From Pseudoflavitalea sp. G-6-1-2 (GTDB lineage: Bacteria; Bacteroidota; Bacteroidia; Chitinophagales; Chitinophagaceae), in the NCBI RefSeq assembly GCF_012927185.1, contig NZ_JABBGB010000003.1, positions 558,001 through 622,000 on the forward strand: DNA of 64,000 nucleotides, read 5' to 3'. This document shows positions 41,612-49,746 of the stretch, piece after piece. Below the pieces are notes generated by a model. It had not been told where the DNA came from and searched no databases. It was given only the letters and a program-made list of their open reading frames with translations. Each line of letters begins with the position of its first letter. Position 1 is the stretch's first letter. The translations under genes and the position numbers were made by a program.

Positions 41612-43198
41612 CTAGTTCCAGTCGTTGGCAACATCACTTGCCAGCGCCTGATTGGTTTGCCGCTCTCCCAATGGAATTGGAAGCAGCAGGTGCTTGTCTT
41701 CAAAGGGATGTTTTCCCGGGCGTGGCGGATTCTCCGTATTCATGGTCTCTTTGGCAATGCCCCATCTTCTGAGATCGAACCAGCGCGATTGCTCGCCTGC
41801 AAATTCGATCTGACGTTCACGCCTGAGCGCAGTTCTTGCATTTGTCTGATTGAGCGCCGGATAATTCACAGCCATTACAGACGGACGGTTCCGTACATCA
41901 TTGATCAATCCAACGGCTTCGGTGAGTTTTAGCCCCTGTTCGATGTAACACTCTGCCAGCATCAGTTTCACGTCAGCGAAACGTACCACATGCGTGTTGA
42001 TCTCACTCATGGGCGCTTCTGTTTTTTCCTGAAACTCATAAGGCTCATATTTCCGCCAGGTGGTTGGCAATGGATGCGGAACATCTTCCCATATTTCGAG
42101 GTCTTCGTACAACTGAGGGCCGGAAGAACAATGATCGCATACATCGATATCGCCACCGGAGCCAGCCGGACCGTAATATGTATAGGCTGCACGTGGGTCG
42201 ATGTACGGCGTTCCATTCACAGGGTTGGCATATTTGAATGCAGCTACCTGCGTGCTGGAAACGCTCACGTTGTACCAGTCGTTGAATCCGTATTCCTGTG
42301 CTCTTCCTGTATGGGCTGTTTTTCCATCATCACCTTCCCATCCCTGAAACATATAGTATTGGGTATTGGGCGAAGTGTATTTGTGATTCACTGCAAAAAC
42401 AATCTCAGGAGAATTGTGATTGTCGTCCGAGAAAAGATGATCGAAGCTGGGATCGAGCTGGTACGTGAAAGGCGCTTTGGTGAGCTTTTCGAACTGTACA
42501 GCTGCCGGGCCGTATTTTTTCTGTGTGAGCAGGGCTTTGCCGAGAAATGCGATGGCAGCGCCTTTTGTTGCACGGCCGGTATTTGCATCATCGTATTCTA
42601 CAGGAAGTCCGTCGATGGCAGCAGTGAATTCGTCTTCCACAATTTTCCATACATCAGCTGCATTGGCGCGTGGCTCTGCATTGCGAAGCGATGCGTCGAA
42701 ATCCATTTTCAGCGGAACACGTCCCCAGCAGTTAACGAGGTAGTAGTAACCGAATCCGCGGAACCAGTGTGCTTCTGCCACGTATTGTTTTTTTAAAGCT
42801 TCTTCTTCTGCTCCTTTGGGTACCCATTTCTCCATCACTTTCAGTGCGAGGTTTGCTCTGAAGATCATTCGATACAGCGATGCCCACATGAACACCAGAT
42901 CTTCGTTAGAGTTGGAATAGCTGTAATCCCACAATGCCAGTTCTACGCCTACCAGGGCAGCTACAGGAGAGGCGTCGTTCGACATCAGATCGAAATTGAA
43001 ATACCATTCGCGGCTCATCATGCCACCATGGTTGAACACAGCGTAGCAGGCAATGATGGCTTCATTGAATTCTTTCTGTGTTTTGAAGTATGTGCTTGCG
43101 TTATACGTGTTTTCATTTTTCGTATCCAGCAGGCTTTTGCTGCAACCTGATGACAGTATCAGCGCTGTGCAAAGGATCGAAAATATTTTTGTTTTCAT
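41612..43198 (-). CDS. SusD/RagB-family nutrient-binding lipoprotein
   Basis: The 528-residue outer-membrane lipoprotein caps the SusC channel and captures substrate. The signal ends ALILSSGCSKSLLDTKN (Cys 20). SusD features include the N-terminal YFKTQKEFNEAIIACYA, TPR-like helices (YVAEAHWFRGFGYYYLVNCW), and a C-terminal block with LNQTNARTALRRERQIEFAG and RWFDLRRWG. The start is at 43198. It lies 37 nt after susC. The substrate cannot be inferred from the sequence alone. Confidence 0.95.
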   Translation of the reverse strand: MKTKIFSILCTALILSSGCSKSLLDTKNENTYNASTYFKTQKEFNEAIIACYAVFNHGGMMSREWYFNFDLMSNDASPVAALVGVELALWDYSYSNSNEDLVFMWASLYRMIFRANLALKVMEKWVPKGAEEEALKKQYVAEAHWFRGFGYYYLVNCWGRVPLKMDFDASLRNAEPRANAADVWKIVEDEFTAAIDGLPVEYDDANTGRATKGAAIAFLGKALLTQKKYGPAAVQFEKLTKAPFTYQLDPSFDHLFSDDNHNSPEIVFAVNHKYTSPNTQYYMFQGWEGDDGKTAHTGRAQEYGFNDWYNVSVSSTQVAAFKYANPVNGTPYIDPRAAYTYYGPAGSGGDIDVCDHCSSGPQLYEDLEIWEDVPHPLPTTWRKYEPYEFQEKTEAPMSEINTHVVRFADVKLMLAECYIEQGLKLTEAVGLINDVRNRPSVMAVNYPALNQTNARTALRRERQIEFAGEQSRWFDLRRWGIAKETMNTENPPRPGKHPFEDKHLLLPIPLGERQTNQALASDVANDWN

Positions 43199-43235
43199 CT
43201 TGAATATTTTATTGTTGAACACCTGTTGGAATCGG

Positions 43236-46200
43236 TTAGAAAGCTAAGCGCAGACCCAGCTGAAAGCTGCGGGAATGCGGATATCCGGCTCTGTCAACTC
43301 CACGGTCGAGAATTCCTCCGCCTACCTCCGGATCAAATCCGCTGTAGCCGGTAAATGTGAACAGGTTCTGCGCCGTTACGTATACTCTCAGACTCGACAA
43401 TGCATTTCTGGTAAGTGTTCTGAGCAGATCCTGTGAAAATGTATAGCCCAGCGTGATGTTGCGCACACGCAGGTATGATCCGTCTTCTACGTACCACGAA
43501 TGCATGCGGTCGGTATTGTACAATCTGTTCTGCCCGATCTTGGGGATGTCTGTAACATCTCCGGGTTTCTGCCAGCGTTTGAGGATCTCTGTTTTGCCAT
43601 TGAATGGAAGCGGAAATCCCTGCATGTAGAAATTGAGACCGTTGATGAGATCTACGCCTGCCAGTCCCTGAAGACCGATCATGAGATCGAAATTCTTCCA
43701 TCCCAGATTGATATTGCCACCGAAGCTCCATTTGGGAATGGGATTGCCGATCACTGTTTTGTCTTTTTCATCCACCACACCATCACCATTAACGTCTTTG
43801 AATATGCGATCTCCGGGAAGCAGGCCACTCTGATATACAGCAGCGTTGTCGCCGGTAGTTTTTCTTGCATACTCGTTGTATTTGTCGATGTCTGCCTGAT
43901 CGATAGCTACGTGATCGTACACATATCCGTAGTAAGATCCGATGGGGTAACCCTGACCGGTGTAGGTAGATGTGGGTACGTCGAAGAACTCACCACGCTG
44001 AATAGGAACTGCGCCCTGTGTACCGAGTGTAGTTACTTTGTTTTCGTTGTAAGCCGCATTCAGACTGATATTCCAGTTGAAGTCGCCACGGCGGTCTGCA
44101 TATCCCACAGTAGCTTCCACACCTTTGTTGTATACCGATGCAGCATTGATCAACTCTTCGGTAGGTGCACCTGAAACGCCTCCGTACCCTCTTGAGTAAG
44201 GAATGGGAACACGCACCAGCAGATCGCGGTTGTCTCTGTTGTAGTAGCCAAGGCTGAGAGAAAACTTATTGTCGAAGAAAGTTGCATCGATGCCGATGTC
44301 GGTGGAGTAGGTGGTCTCCCATTGCAGATCCGGTGAAGGTGGAATGGCAATGGTGGCTCCGGTGAGCAGATCTTTCGACTTGCCGAATGGATACACAATG
44401 CTGTTGCTCGATCCTTTCCACACATTGCTCTGGTACGCAAATCCATCGATTTTGGAGTTGCCGGTTTTACCATAGCTTCCGCGCAATTTCAACTCGGAAA
44501 TGAAACTCAGGTTACGCATGAATTTTTCGTCGGACAATCTCCATGCTACACCAACTGAAGGGAAATATCCTACGCGATGATCGGGCGCAAAGAGTGAAGT
44601 AGCGTCTCTTCTGGTTGTAACCGAAAGAATGTATTTGTCGTTGAAGGTATAATTGAGGCGTCCGAAATAAGAGATAAATCTTTCTGTTGAGTTGGCGCGT
44701 GCCAGTTTGATGGCGGCATTGATGGCTCCTCCGATCTGGTGAATATCATCGTTGGGGAAATCGCTTCCGGTGAGCTCCACACTTCTGTAGAGACCATCAT
44801 CCTTGTAACTCATACCAGCTGTGAGATTGAAGGCATGTTGTCCGAAAGTTTTATCGTAGTTGAAATAGTTCTCGAAAATATAACCAAGGTTGTAGCTGTA
44901 CGATTCGCTGGTTTGGGTGGCAGTCAATAACTGATTGGCTCTGTAGGTAGGATTGAAATTGTAGTACTGATCGAAGTCGAACGAAACACCAATCTGCGAA
45001 CGGAATTTCAGTCCGGTGAGCAACTGCACTTCTCCGAACAATTGCAGGTAGCTGTTCATGCCACGATCGCGTACATCGCGGATGCTGGGCCCGATCAGCG
45101 GGTTCTGTGCATCGTTTCCGTCTTTCTGACTGGTAGCGATGCCATAGCCATGACTTTCAGGATTGTTTGGATCGTACAAGCCGATGTATGGCGGCATGCG
45201 CAGGCCTTCGGAGATATTGGCCGGTGTACCGCGTGTTAAGCGGTATCGCATGCTGAGCTGTTGCCCGAATTTGAAACGCTTTCCCACTTTTTCTTCGAGG
45301 TTCACTCTGAGGTTCATCCGTTGAAAATCGGAGCCCACTACCTGTCCGGCCTGTTTGGTGTAACCGGCAGACACAGTGTAGTTCATGGTTTCGGAAGAGC
45401 CGCCAACATTCAGGTGATGTTCCTGCAGTTTTCCGGTCCGGAACATGGCATCCTGCCAATCGGTTCTGGTGATCAATGAAGCGGGATCGTTGATATTGGA
45501 TGGCACCGGAGATTCCGGATTCATCAGATACCATTCTTTTACGATGGATACATATTCCGCAGCATTCATCAACTTGAATTTTTTCCATGGACTTGAAACA
45601 CCTGCATAGGCATCATAAGAAACCTGCGGACGTTTGTTTCTTGGACGGCGTGTGGTGATGATCACTACGCCATTGGCGCCCTGTGCGCCATAGATGGCAA
45701 CGGAAGCGGCATCTTTGAGCACAGTGATGTCCTGAATATCGTATGGGCTGATGGAGTTGAAAACAGTTTCGTTGCTCTGGATACCATCGATCACATAGAG
45801 TGGTTCGGTGCTGGTGAAAGATCCGGTACCGCGCACCACTATGCTGCTTCCGGCTCCGGGACGTCCTCCGTTATCGAGTACCTGAACGCCGGCCATCTTG
45901 CCCTGGATCAGTTGCGATCCGTTGGATGTGGCTACATCGCCGAAGTCTTTGGAAGAGGCTGTGGTAACCGATCCTACGAGATCTTTCTTTCTGCGCGATC
46001 CGTAACCAACCACCACAATTTCGTTGAGGTCGTTGGCAGCGATCTGCATGGAGATGTTGATGAGATTGCGGCGGCCGATGCGTTCTTCTTTTGTAGCAAG
46101 ACCTGTGTAAGTGAATACCAGTACATCATTGGAGCCGGCAGTGATGGCATACGTGCCATCGTCGTTGGAGAGGCTGATGGTGCTCTTGCCTTTCACGGCG

Positions 46201-46610
46201 ATGGTAACGCCGCCAAGCGGTTCGCCATTCTGATTCTGTACGCGGCCTTTAACAACAATGGAATCGGGAACGATGGGTACGGGCTGCAGCATCAGCAGTT
46301 CCGTTTTTTCTTTGTCTTTGCGCACCCGTATCAACACCATATTGTCGATGATGGAGTAGGAGAGCGGTTGACTTTTCATGATGGCAGTCAACGCATCCTG
46401 CAAAGTGCCGGCCGTTATTCTGATGGTAACGGGCTGGCTCATGCGAATGGTCTTTTCGTCCCACATGAACGATACGCCGGTTTGCTTTCGGAGTTCCTCG
46501 AACACTGATGTTAAGGGTGCATTCTTAACATTCAGGTTCACTTTCTGTGAGAAACCCTTTGAGCTGGCCTGCAAGGCAAAGCAGAGCAATAGGATAGCAG
46601 TTAGTTTCAT
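43236..46610 (-). CDS. SusC/RagA-family TonB-dependent transporter with STN domain
   Basis: The 1124-residue outer-membrane receptor begins MKLTAILLLCFALQASSKGF (signal). An STN domain follows (LTSVFEELRKQTGVSFMW) that talks to a FecR anti-sigma, then a carboxypeptidase-like domain (GRVQNQNGEPLGGVTIAVKG), TonB box DLNEIVVVGYG, plug (VIDGIQSNETVFNSISPYDI) and a 22-strand barrel ending SFQLGLRLAF. The start at 46610 is preferred: a longer frame to 46727 would begin at the likely transcript start and cross GC-rich hairpins. It is the first gene of the ten-gene operon. Confidence 0.95.
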   Translation of the reverse strand: MKLTAILLLCFALQASSKGFSQKVNLNVKNAPLTSVFEELRKQTGVSFMWDEKTIRMSQPVTIRITAGTLQDALTAIMKSQPLSYSIIDNMVLIRVRKDKEKTELLMLQPVPIVPDSIVVKGRVQNQNGEPLGGVTIAVKGKSTISLSNDDGTYAITAGSNDVLVFTYTGLATKEERIGRRNLINISMQIAANDLNEIVVVGYGSRRKKDLVGSVTTASSKDFGDVATSNGSQLIQGKMAGVQVLDNGGRPGAGSSIVVRGTGSFTSTEPLYVIDGIQSNETVFNSISPYDIQDITVLKDAASVAIYGAQGANGVVIITTRRPRNKRPQVSYDAYAGVSSPWKKFKLMNAAEYVSIVKEWYLMNPESPVPSNINDPASLITRTDWQDAMFRTGKLQEHHLNVGGSSETMNYTVSAGYTKQAGQVVGSDFQRMNLRVNLEEKVGKRFKFGQQLSMRYRLTRGTPANISEGLRMPPYIGLYDPNNPESHGYGIATSQKDGNDAQNPLIGPSIRDVRDRGMNSYLQLFGEVQLLTGLKFRSQIGVSFDFDQYYNFNPTYRANQLLTATQTSESYSYNLGYIFENYFNYDKTFGQHAFNLTAGMSYKDDGLYRSVELTGSDFPNDDIHQIGGAINAAIKLARANSTERFISYFGRLNYTFNDKYILSVTTRRDATSLFAPDHRVGYFPSVGVAWRLSDEKFMRNLSFISELKLRGSYGKTGNSKIDGFAYQSNVWKGSSNSIVYPFGKSKDLLTGATIAIPPSPDLQWETTYSTDIGIDATFFDNKFSLSLGYYNRDNRDLLVRVPIPYSRGYGGVSGAPTEELINAASVYNKGVEATVGYADRRGDFNWNISLNAAYNENKVTTLGTQGAVPIQRGEFFDVPTSTYTGQGYPIGSYYGYVYDHVAIDQADIDKYNEYARKTTGDNAAVYQSGLLPGDRIFKDVNGDGVVDEKDKTVIGNPIPKWSFGGNINLGWKNFDLMIGLQGLAGVDLINGLNFYMQGFPLPFNGKTEILKRWQKPGDVTDIPKIGQNRLYNTDRMHSWYVEDGSYLRVRNITLGYTFSQDLLRTLTRNALSSLRVYVTAQNLFTFTGYSGFDPEVGGGILDRGVDRAGYPHSRSFQLGLRLAF

Positions 46611-46742
46611 TGCCAGTAAGGTTTTCCTGATGGTTGGGTGAGGCGGTTTCCGGTGTACGCCGGAGGCACCACCCCATGTTTGGGCTAACCCCTTCAGGGA
46701 AGGGGCGGGTAAAGCCATAAATTGCATAACTTAGCAAAGTTT
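46611..46742 (-). promoter_or_regulatory. susC promoter and structured leader
   Basis: On the - strand AAACTTTG (46742-46735) differs by one base from TAnnTTTG and would place the transcript start near 46728. The following leader of about 115 nt contains CCCCTT-N5-AAGGGG (centred near 46695) and TCCGGCGTACACCGGA-type hairpins before the ATG at 46610. Promoter strength and leader function are inferred. Confidence 0.35.
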
Positions 46743-46793
46743 TGGTTAGGTAATAAATGCAGCTCGTATTTATGAGAATGACCTGAACTTTCC

Positions 46794-46826
46794 GCCAGAA
46801 ATGTTGCAACCATTTCTGGCTTTTTT
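46794..46826 (+). terminator. + strand intrinsic terminator in the fecR-susC gap
   Basis: GCCAGAAATG (46794-46803) pairs perfectly with CATTTCTGGC (46811-46820) over a 7-nt loop and is followed by TTTTTT on the + strand. All genes around it are on the - strand, where no U tract follows the stem. It may therefore end an antisense RNA that starts inside or ahead of susC. On the - strand it could act only as a stabilising hairpin. Confidence 0.55.
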
Positions 46827-46840
46827 CAGCCCATCCGTGA

Positions 46841-48016
46841 TCACTGAATAATCACTCTTCTGTTTTCGATGCGGCTTTCGATGCCACTTTCCTGAAGGGC
46901 TTTCAGCATGGTAGAGAGATTCACATTCCTGCTGATGGTTCCTCCGAATTTTCTGTCGGGTACCGTGGATTCGAACACCACCTGAATGTCGTACCAGCGG
47001 GCCATTTGACGGGCCAGCGCATCGAGATCCATTCCTTTCATTACAAAGGTTTCGTTCTTCCAGGCGATCACCGCTTCCGTATCGATATTGTGCAATACCT
47101 GCAAGGATGAAGTATTGTTTACACTGGCCTGTTCACCGGGTTTGAGTTGTACTTCTTTTCCATTTTTATAATGTACCTGAACGCTTCCCTGGAGCAGGGT
47201 TACTTTCATGGAAGGCTCGTCTGAGTAGGTATTGATGTTGAACGATGTGCCCAGCACTTCGGTGGTAAGTCCATTCGAGGTAACACTGAAGCGACGCTTC
47301 GGATCTTTGCTCACTTCGAAATACACTTCGCCTGTGATCTCTACCAGGCGTGCGTTTGCTGCGAATGCTACAGGGTAGCGGATGGAGCTTTCTGCATTGA
47401 GCCATACCCGGCTGCCATCGGAAAGAGTTAGGTTCACAACGCGGCTTCCGCGCGGAACTGTAAGCAGATTGTATTGAAGTTCATTGGTTTTTGTTGCGGA
47501 TTCGTAAACGAGGCCGTCTTCTTTTTTCACCAGTTTTGCATTGCCTTCGTAGGTGATGGCGCCTTCGGAAAGACTATCCAGATAAAGCTGTTCTCCATTG
47601 GCCAGTGTGATAACGGCACGCGCTTGCTGCGGTGCATGCACTTCTTTCGCAGCTGCTATTGTTGTTGCAGGAGGTATTTTTTTTGTGGGTGAGGATGAGA
47701 AGAAATAGTAGGCGCTGGCTCCGGCTATCACTATCAATATGGCTGCAGCTGCCTGCCACCATTGAGCAGAACGGCGGGGCAGTTTCATGAGGTGGTATCT
47801 ATCCTGTTCAATCTTTTGCTGCAGGCTGGCGAAGATCTCTTCATTCATTTCCTGGTTGGTAACAGGTTGATCGACCAGTACGGTTTCTGTATTGCCGGGA
47901 TTGATGGTGTCGTACCAATTGTGCAGGAGGGCGCATTCCTCCGCGGTTGCGGTACCCGCGATGTATTTCTCAGCAAGCCGGCTGATCTGCTTCTTCGTTA
48001 GATGTTTACTGCCCAT
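46841..48016 (-). CDS. FecR-family anti-sigma factor
   Basis: The 391-residue inner-membrane anti-sigma regulator has a cytosolic sigma-binding N-terminus (SRLAEKYIAGTATAEECALL), one membrane helix (QAAAAILIVIAGASAYYFF), a FecR domain (VPRGSRVVNLTLSDGSRVWL, then EVYFEVSKDPKRRFSV), and a C-terminal DUF4974/STN-like domain ending GIESRIENRRVIIQ. It lies 42 nt after the sigma gene and transmits the state of the STN domain of SusC. This is the standard FecI-FecR-SusC relay of polysaccharide loci. Confidence 0.94.
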   Translation of the reverse strand: MGSKHLTKKQISRLAEKYIAGTATAEECALLHNWYDTINPGNTETVLVDQPVTNQEMNEEIFASLQQKIEQDRYHLMKLPRRSAQWWQAAAAILIVIAGASAYYFFSSSPTKKIPPATTIAAAKEVHAPQQARAVITLANGEQLYLDSLSEGAITYEGNAKLVKKEDGLVYESATKTNELQYNLLTVPRGSRVVNLTLSDGSRVWLNAESSIRYPVAFAANARLVEITGEVYFEVSKDPKRRFSVTSNGLTTEVLGTSFNINTYSDEPSMKVTLLQGSVQVHYKNGKEVQLKPGEQASVNNTSSLQVLHNIDTEAVIAWKNETFVMKGMDLDALARQMARWYDIQVVFESTVPDRKFGGTISRNVNLSTMLKALQESGIESRIENRRVIIQ

Positions 48017-48058
48017 ATCTGCATGGAGACATGAGCAATCAATTCACCCGCAGCATTT

Positions 48059-48625
48059 CTAAAAAAAGTTGGAAAAAATTGTGGCGCCCATTTTCTGGAG
48101 ACGATGGCGTATGATACTCAATACCTTGCTAACGTATCTTTCAGCAGTTCGGGGCGATACGCTGAGCTGTGCTGCCACCGATTCGAGCGTTTCGTCTTTC
48201 AGTTTGTGATGCAGAAATACCAGGCGGTAGTTTTCGGGAAGGTCCTCCGAGAAATGCATCAGCAGATCGAGCAGCTGTTTGTTGTCGATGTCGAGGTAAT
48301 CGCAATCCTTGTGCTGACGGCGGAATTTGGAGAGCAGTCCTGCCTTTCTTTTTTCGTTGTCGAGATGCCGGTAAACAGCATACCGCGTCATTGCAAAAAG
48401 ATATACGGGAAGGTTCTGAATCTCAAGCTGGGTGCGCTTTTGCCAGAGTGTGAAGAATACGTTCTGTACTATTTCCTTGGAGTCTTCGGCAGATTGTAAG
48501 CGTTTATGAGCAATGAAGTACAGCTTTTCCCAATACAGTTTGTAGATCTGGGTAAAAGCCTGCTCATCGCCTGCCCTGAGTAAGGATAAGAGTGTAGTTT
48601 CGGTATCGTTGATGATTGGCGTCAA
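48059..48625 (-). CDS. ECF sigma factor (FecI-like)
   Basis: This extracytoplasmic-function sigma-70 factor is expected to drive the susC operon when released by its FecR partner. Region 2 is AFTQIYKLYWEKLYFIAHKR and DSKEIVQNVFFTLWQKRTQL; region 4 is LPENYRLVFLHHKLKDETLE with a helix-turn-helix (VAAQLSVSPRTAERYVSKVL). No ATG precedes region 2 in frame. I chose the TTG at 48625 (188 residues), because a TTG at 48679 would translate through a promoter-like TATATTTA (48649-48642). The start is uncertain. Confidence 0.9.
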   Translation of the reverse strand: MTPIINDTETTLLSLLRAGDEQAFTQIYKLYWEKLYFIAHKRLQSAEDSKEIVQNVFFTLWQKRTQLEIQNLPVYLFAMTRYAVYRHLDNEKRKAGLLSKFRRQHKDCDYLDIDNKQLLDLLMHFSEDLPENYRLVFLHHKLKDETLESVAAQLSVSPRTAERYVSKVLSIIRHRLQKMGATIFSNFF

Positions 48626-48833
48626 AAAAGACGTCTTTGCATAAATATAAAAAATCTGTTCCAGATTATTATCAATCAACTTGGCGAGTTAGTGGCTCCA
48701 GTATTCTTTCAGATGAAATTCAACGTTAATGGCTCAGCGATGAAAGGTTGGGTAACCGGTTGTTTGTGAATGTGCAGCAATAGCTAACATTTGTTCATTG
48801 GTGGCGTGGTCTGTGGTTTGCTTGGGTTTCGAT

Positions 48834-49562
48834 ATGCCGGAAGGACCATCGATTATCATTCTGAAAGAACGTGTTGCTCCCTTTGAGGGTAAGAAATTGC
48901 TTGCAGTGGGCGGCAATACCAAAGCCTTTGACATTCAAACGCTGAGGAATAAAAAAGTAAGTTTCAAAAGTTGGGGGAAACATTTCCTCATTTGTTTCCC
49001 GGAATTTACTGTGAGGATCCATTTTCTGCTTTTTGGCTCTTATCTGGTGAATGAACGAAAAGAAGCCGCACCAAGGCTTCAGCTTGGTTTTGCTAATGGA
49101 GAAGTGAATTTCTACGCTTGTTCTGTGCTGAAGATGGAGGAGCCGCCCGATGAAGTGTACGACTGGAGTGCAGATGTAATGAGCCCTGACTGGGATGAGA
49201 AAAAGGCGCTTAAGAAATTGAAAGCAGTTGCTGAAATGCTGGTCTGCGATGCCATACTCAATCAGCACATATTCGCGGGTGCAGGCAATATCTTCAAGAA
49301 CGAAGTGCTGTGGCGCATTCGCGTGCACCCTGAAAGTAAGATAGGAGATATCCCTGCGGCAAAACGAAAAGAGCTGGTGCGTGAAGTAGTAAAATACGCA
49401 TTTGATTTTCTGAAGTGGAAGAAAGCCTATGTGCTTAAAAAACACTGGCAGGTGCATACAAAAAAAGAATGTCCGCGTTGTAAAATACCGCTGCATAAGG
49501 AATACCTGGGAAAAACAAACCGAAGGACATTCTTTTGTGAGAACTGTCAGAAGAAATACTGA
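48834..49562 (+). CDS. Fpg/Nei-family DNA glycosylase (endonuclease VIII-like)
   Basis: This bifunctional base-excision repair enzyme removes oxidised bases and cuts the abasic site. The mature N-terminus is MPEGPSIIILKERV, with the catalytic Pro 2 and Glu 3. The H2TH region holds DAILNQHIFAGAGNIFKNEV, and a C-terminal zinc finger has CPRC and CENC pairs. The product is 242 residues from the ATG at 48834; the frame upstream was rejected because Pro must be residue 2. It is a single gene divergent from the sigma factor. Confidence 0.93.
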   Translation: MPEGPSIIILKERVAPFEGKKLLAVGGNTKAFDIQTLRNKKVSFKSWGKHFLICFPEFTVRIHFLLFGSYLVNERKEAAPRLQLGFANGEVNFYACSVLKMEEPPDEVYDWSADVMSPDWDEKKALKKLKAVAEMLVCDAILNQHIFAGAGNIFKNEVLWRIRVHPESKIGDIPAAKRKELVREVVKYAFDFLKWKKAYVLKKHWQVHTKKECPRCKIPLHKEYLGKTNRRTFFCENCQKKY

Positions 49563-49746
49563 TCTGGGTCTACAAAGATCATTTCTTCCTGAAATAGCAA
49601 TCCAGCCGGGAATGCCAACAACGGCATCATACAGTCGCTCTATCCCGGAAGAAAAGTGATTGGCATAGACTGCCGCAACTTATTCGCTAACGGAGGTATG
49701 GTGCATTGCGTAACACAACAGCAACCGAAATAGCCGCTGTCTATTT

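Noticed and set aside
48795-49496. 233-codon frame on the - strand opposite the DNA glycosylase
   Set aside because: The + strand product has the catalytic Pro-Glu start and zinc finger; the - frame has no features.
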